DNA from: Burkholderiales bacterium
GTDB lineage: Bacteria; Pseudomonadota; Gammaproteobacteria; Burkholderiales; CAIKXV01
DNA: 6,078 nt
Assembly (NCBI GenBank): GCA_019751575.1
Contig: JAIENF010000198.1
Coordinates: 1 to 6,078 of the forward strand
Direction: 5' to 3'
The position numbers were made by a program, and so were the translations under genes. Shown one piece after another: positions 5,132 through 6,078 of this stretch. The stretch's first letter is position 1. Each line of letters opens with the position of its first letter. The notes under the pieces were generated by a model. It saw nothing but the letters and a program-made list of their open reading frames with translations. It did no database searches and had not been told where the DNA came from.

Positions 5132-6078
5132 ATGGAACAGTCGAGTCTTCCGGCCCGTGCTGCCGGTGTTTCGTTTCCCCTGCGCCGCTGGTTTTCAGCG
5201 TTGTCGTCGGCGCTGGTGCTCGCCGGCGCGGCCGGCCTGGCGCAGGCCCAGGCCTGGGAGCCCACGCGCACCGTCGAATTCATCGTCCCGGCGGGGACCG
5301 GCGGGGGCGCCGACCAGATGGCGCGCTTCATCCAGGGCATCATCCAGAAGAACAACCTGATGAAGCAGCCGATCATCGTCGTCAACAAGGGCGGCGGTGC
5401 GGGTGCCGAGGGTTTCCTCGAGATCAAGAGTGCCAAGGGCGATCCGCACAAGATCGTGATCACCCTGTCGAACCTGTTCACGACCGGGCTGTCCACCGGC
5501 ACCTTCGACTGGACCGAGTTCACGCCGGTCAGCATGATGGCGCTCGACCAGTTCGTGCTCTGGGTGAACGCGAAGAACACGGCGAAGTCGGCAGCCGAGT
5601 TCATCGAACAGGTGCGTGCGGCCGGCGGCAAGGCGCGCATGGGCGGCACCGGCGCGCGCCAGGAAGACCAGATCATCACGGTCGGCATCGAGCGTGCCGC
5701 GAAGGTGAAGTTCACCTACATCCCGTTCAAGGGCGGCGGCGAGGTGGCCACCCAGCTGGTCGGCGGCCATGTCGACGCCACCGTGAACAATCCCATCGAG
5801 GCGGTCGCGCAGTGGCGCGCGGGCGGGTTGCGCCCCTTGTGCGTGTTCGACGACGAGCGCATGCCCTACAAGGCGCGCGTCACCGAAACGATGTCGTGGA
5901 ACGACATCCCGACCTGTCGCGAGGCCGGCGTCCCCACCGACTACGTGATGCTGCGCGGCATCTTCATGCCCGGCGGCGTGACGCCGGCGCAGCGCGAATA
6001 CTTCGTCGCCCTGATGCGCAAGGTGCGCGAGACGCCGGAGTGGAAGAAGTTCATCGCCGAGGGCGCGTTCAACCCGAC
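5132..6078 (+). CDS. TctC/Bug-family tripartite tricarboxylate transporter solute-binding protein, 3'-truncated by the window
   Basis: A periplasmic binding protein of the tripartite tricarboxylate transporter (TTT) class, which delivers carboxylates or related small molecules to a TctAB membrane pair. The ATG at 5132 opens a frame with no stop to the window end (315 codons plus two bases). Residues 1-41 look like a secretion signal: an extended N-region with RR at 18-19, a hydrophobic core (FSALSSALVLAGAAG, 21-35) and AQAQA (37-41), with cleavage probably after A39 or A41. The mature protein begins WEPTRTVEFIVPAGTGGGAD (42-61), matching the family's VPFPPGGGxD ligand-loop pattern with D61. 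Later IIVVNKGGGAGAEG (81-94) matches the family's VVVENRPGAGG block, and YIPFKGGGEVATQLVGGHVDA matches its usual YKGG...L.GG.vD region. Family members are about 320-340 residues, so only a short C-terminus is missing. No tctA or tctB gene is visible in this window. The ligand cannot be told from sequence. Confidence 0.9.
   Translation, partial: MEQSSLPARAAGVSFPLRRWFSALSSALVLAGAAGLAQAQAWEPTRTVEFIVPAGTGGGADQMARFIQGIIQKNNLMKQPIIVVNKGGGAGAEGFLEIKSAKGDPHKIVITLSNLFTTGLSTGTFDWTEFTPVSMMALDQFVLWVNAKNTAKSAAEFIEQVRAAGGKARMGGTGARQEDQIITVGIERAAKVKFTYIPFKGGGEVATQLVGGHVDATVNNPIEAVAQWRAGGLRPLCVFDDERMPYKARVTETMSWNDIPTCREAGVPTDYVMLRGIFMPGGVTPAQREYFVALMRKVRETPEWKKFIAEGAFNP

Noticed and set aside
4633..5715. A 360-codon open frame on the minus strand across the TerC end and the binding-protein gene
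   Set aside because: It crosses two + strand genes, a terminator-like region and a promoter region. The translation is low-complexity Ala/Pro/Arg/Ser with no domain, so it is a GC-bias shadow.
1..6078. CRISPR arrays, tRNA or rRNA genes, insertion sequences, attachment sites or toxin-antitoxin/defence genes
   Set aside because: I looked for direct repeat arrays, transposase-like proteins and terminal repeats, and for RNA gene hallmarks in the gaps, and saw none. All coding content is accounted for by four metabolic or transport genes.

Overview
The window reads as a stretch of chromosome from a high-GC proteobacterium (about two thirds G+C by eye). It is most likely a betaproteobacterium of the Burkholderiales type, because it pairs a soluble NAD-type formate dehydrogenase with a Bug/TctC periplasmic binding protein, a family greatly expanded in that group. 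This placement is inference. All four genes lie on the + strand, and the window cuts both the first and the last.

Layout. Positions 1-2201 hold the 3' part of a molybdenum/tungsten formate dehydrogenase alpha subunit whose reading frame is already open at base 1. A 129-base gap follows, with a perfect 14-bp palindrome, a -10-like box and a purine-rich ribosome binding site. Positions 2331-4001 hold a complete formate--tetrahydrofolate ligase. A 179-base gap carries a candidate promoter and a strongly structured RNA leader with mutually exclusive stems. Positions 4181-4906 hold a TerC-family membrane protein (GTG start). A 225-base gap has two GC-rich hairpins followed by a T-run, then a candidate promoter, another hairpin and a strong ribosome binding site. 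Positions 5132-6078 hold a TctC/Bug-type tripartite tricarboxylate transporter solute-binding protein with a signal peptide; its frame stays open to the window end.

How the genes fit together. The first two form a formate-handling pair: formate dehydrogenase oxidises formate to CO2 (reversible in this enzyme class) and passes electrons toward NAD+, while the ligase charges formate onto tetrahydrofolate for one-carbon biosynthesis. They set up a branch point between dissimilation and assimilation of formate. The last two genes look independent: a probable metal-ion (Mn2+-type) exporter behind its own leader, and a carboxylate-binding periplasmic protein with its own promoter.

No clear undescribed multi-gene system is visible. 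The most interesting unexplained signal is the RNA leader at about 4061-4180, whose long-range closing stem ends directly before the TerC gene's Shine-Dalgarno sequence. The next is the 14-bp palindrome upstream of the ligase.
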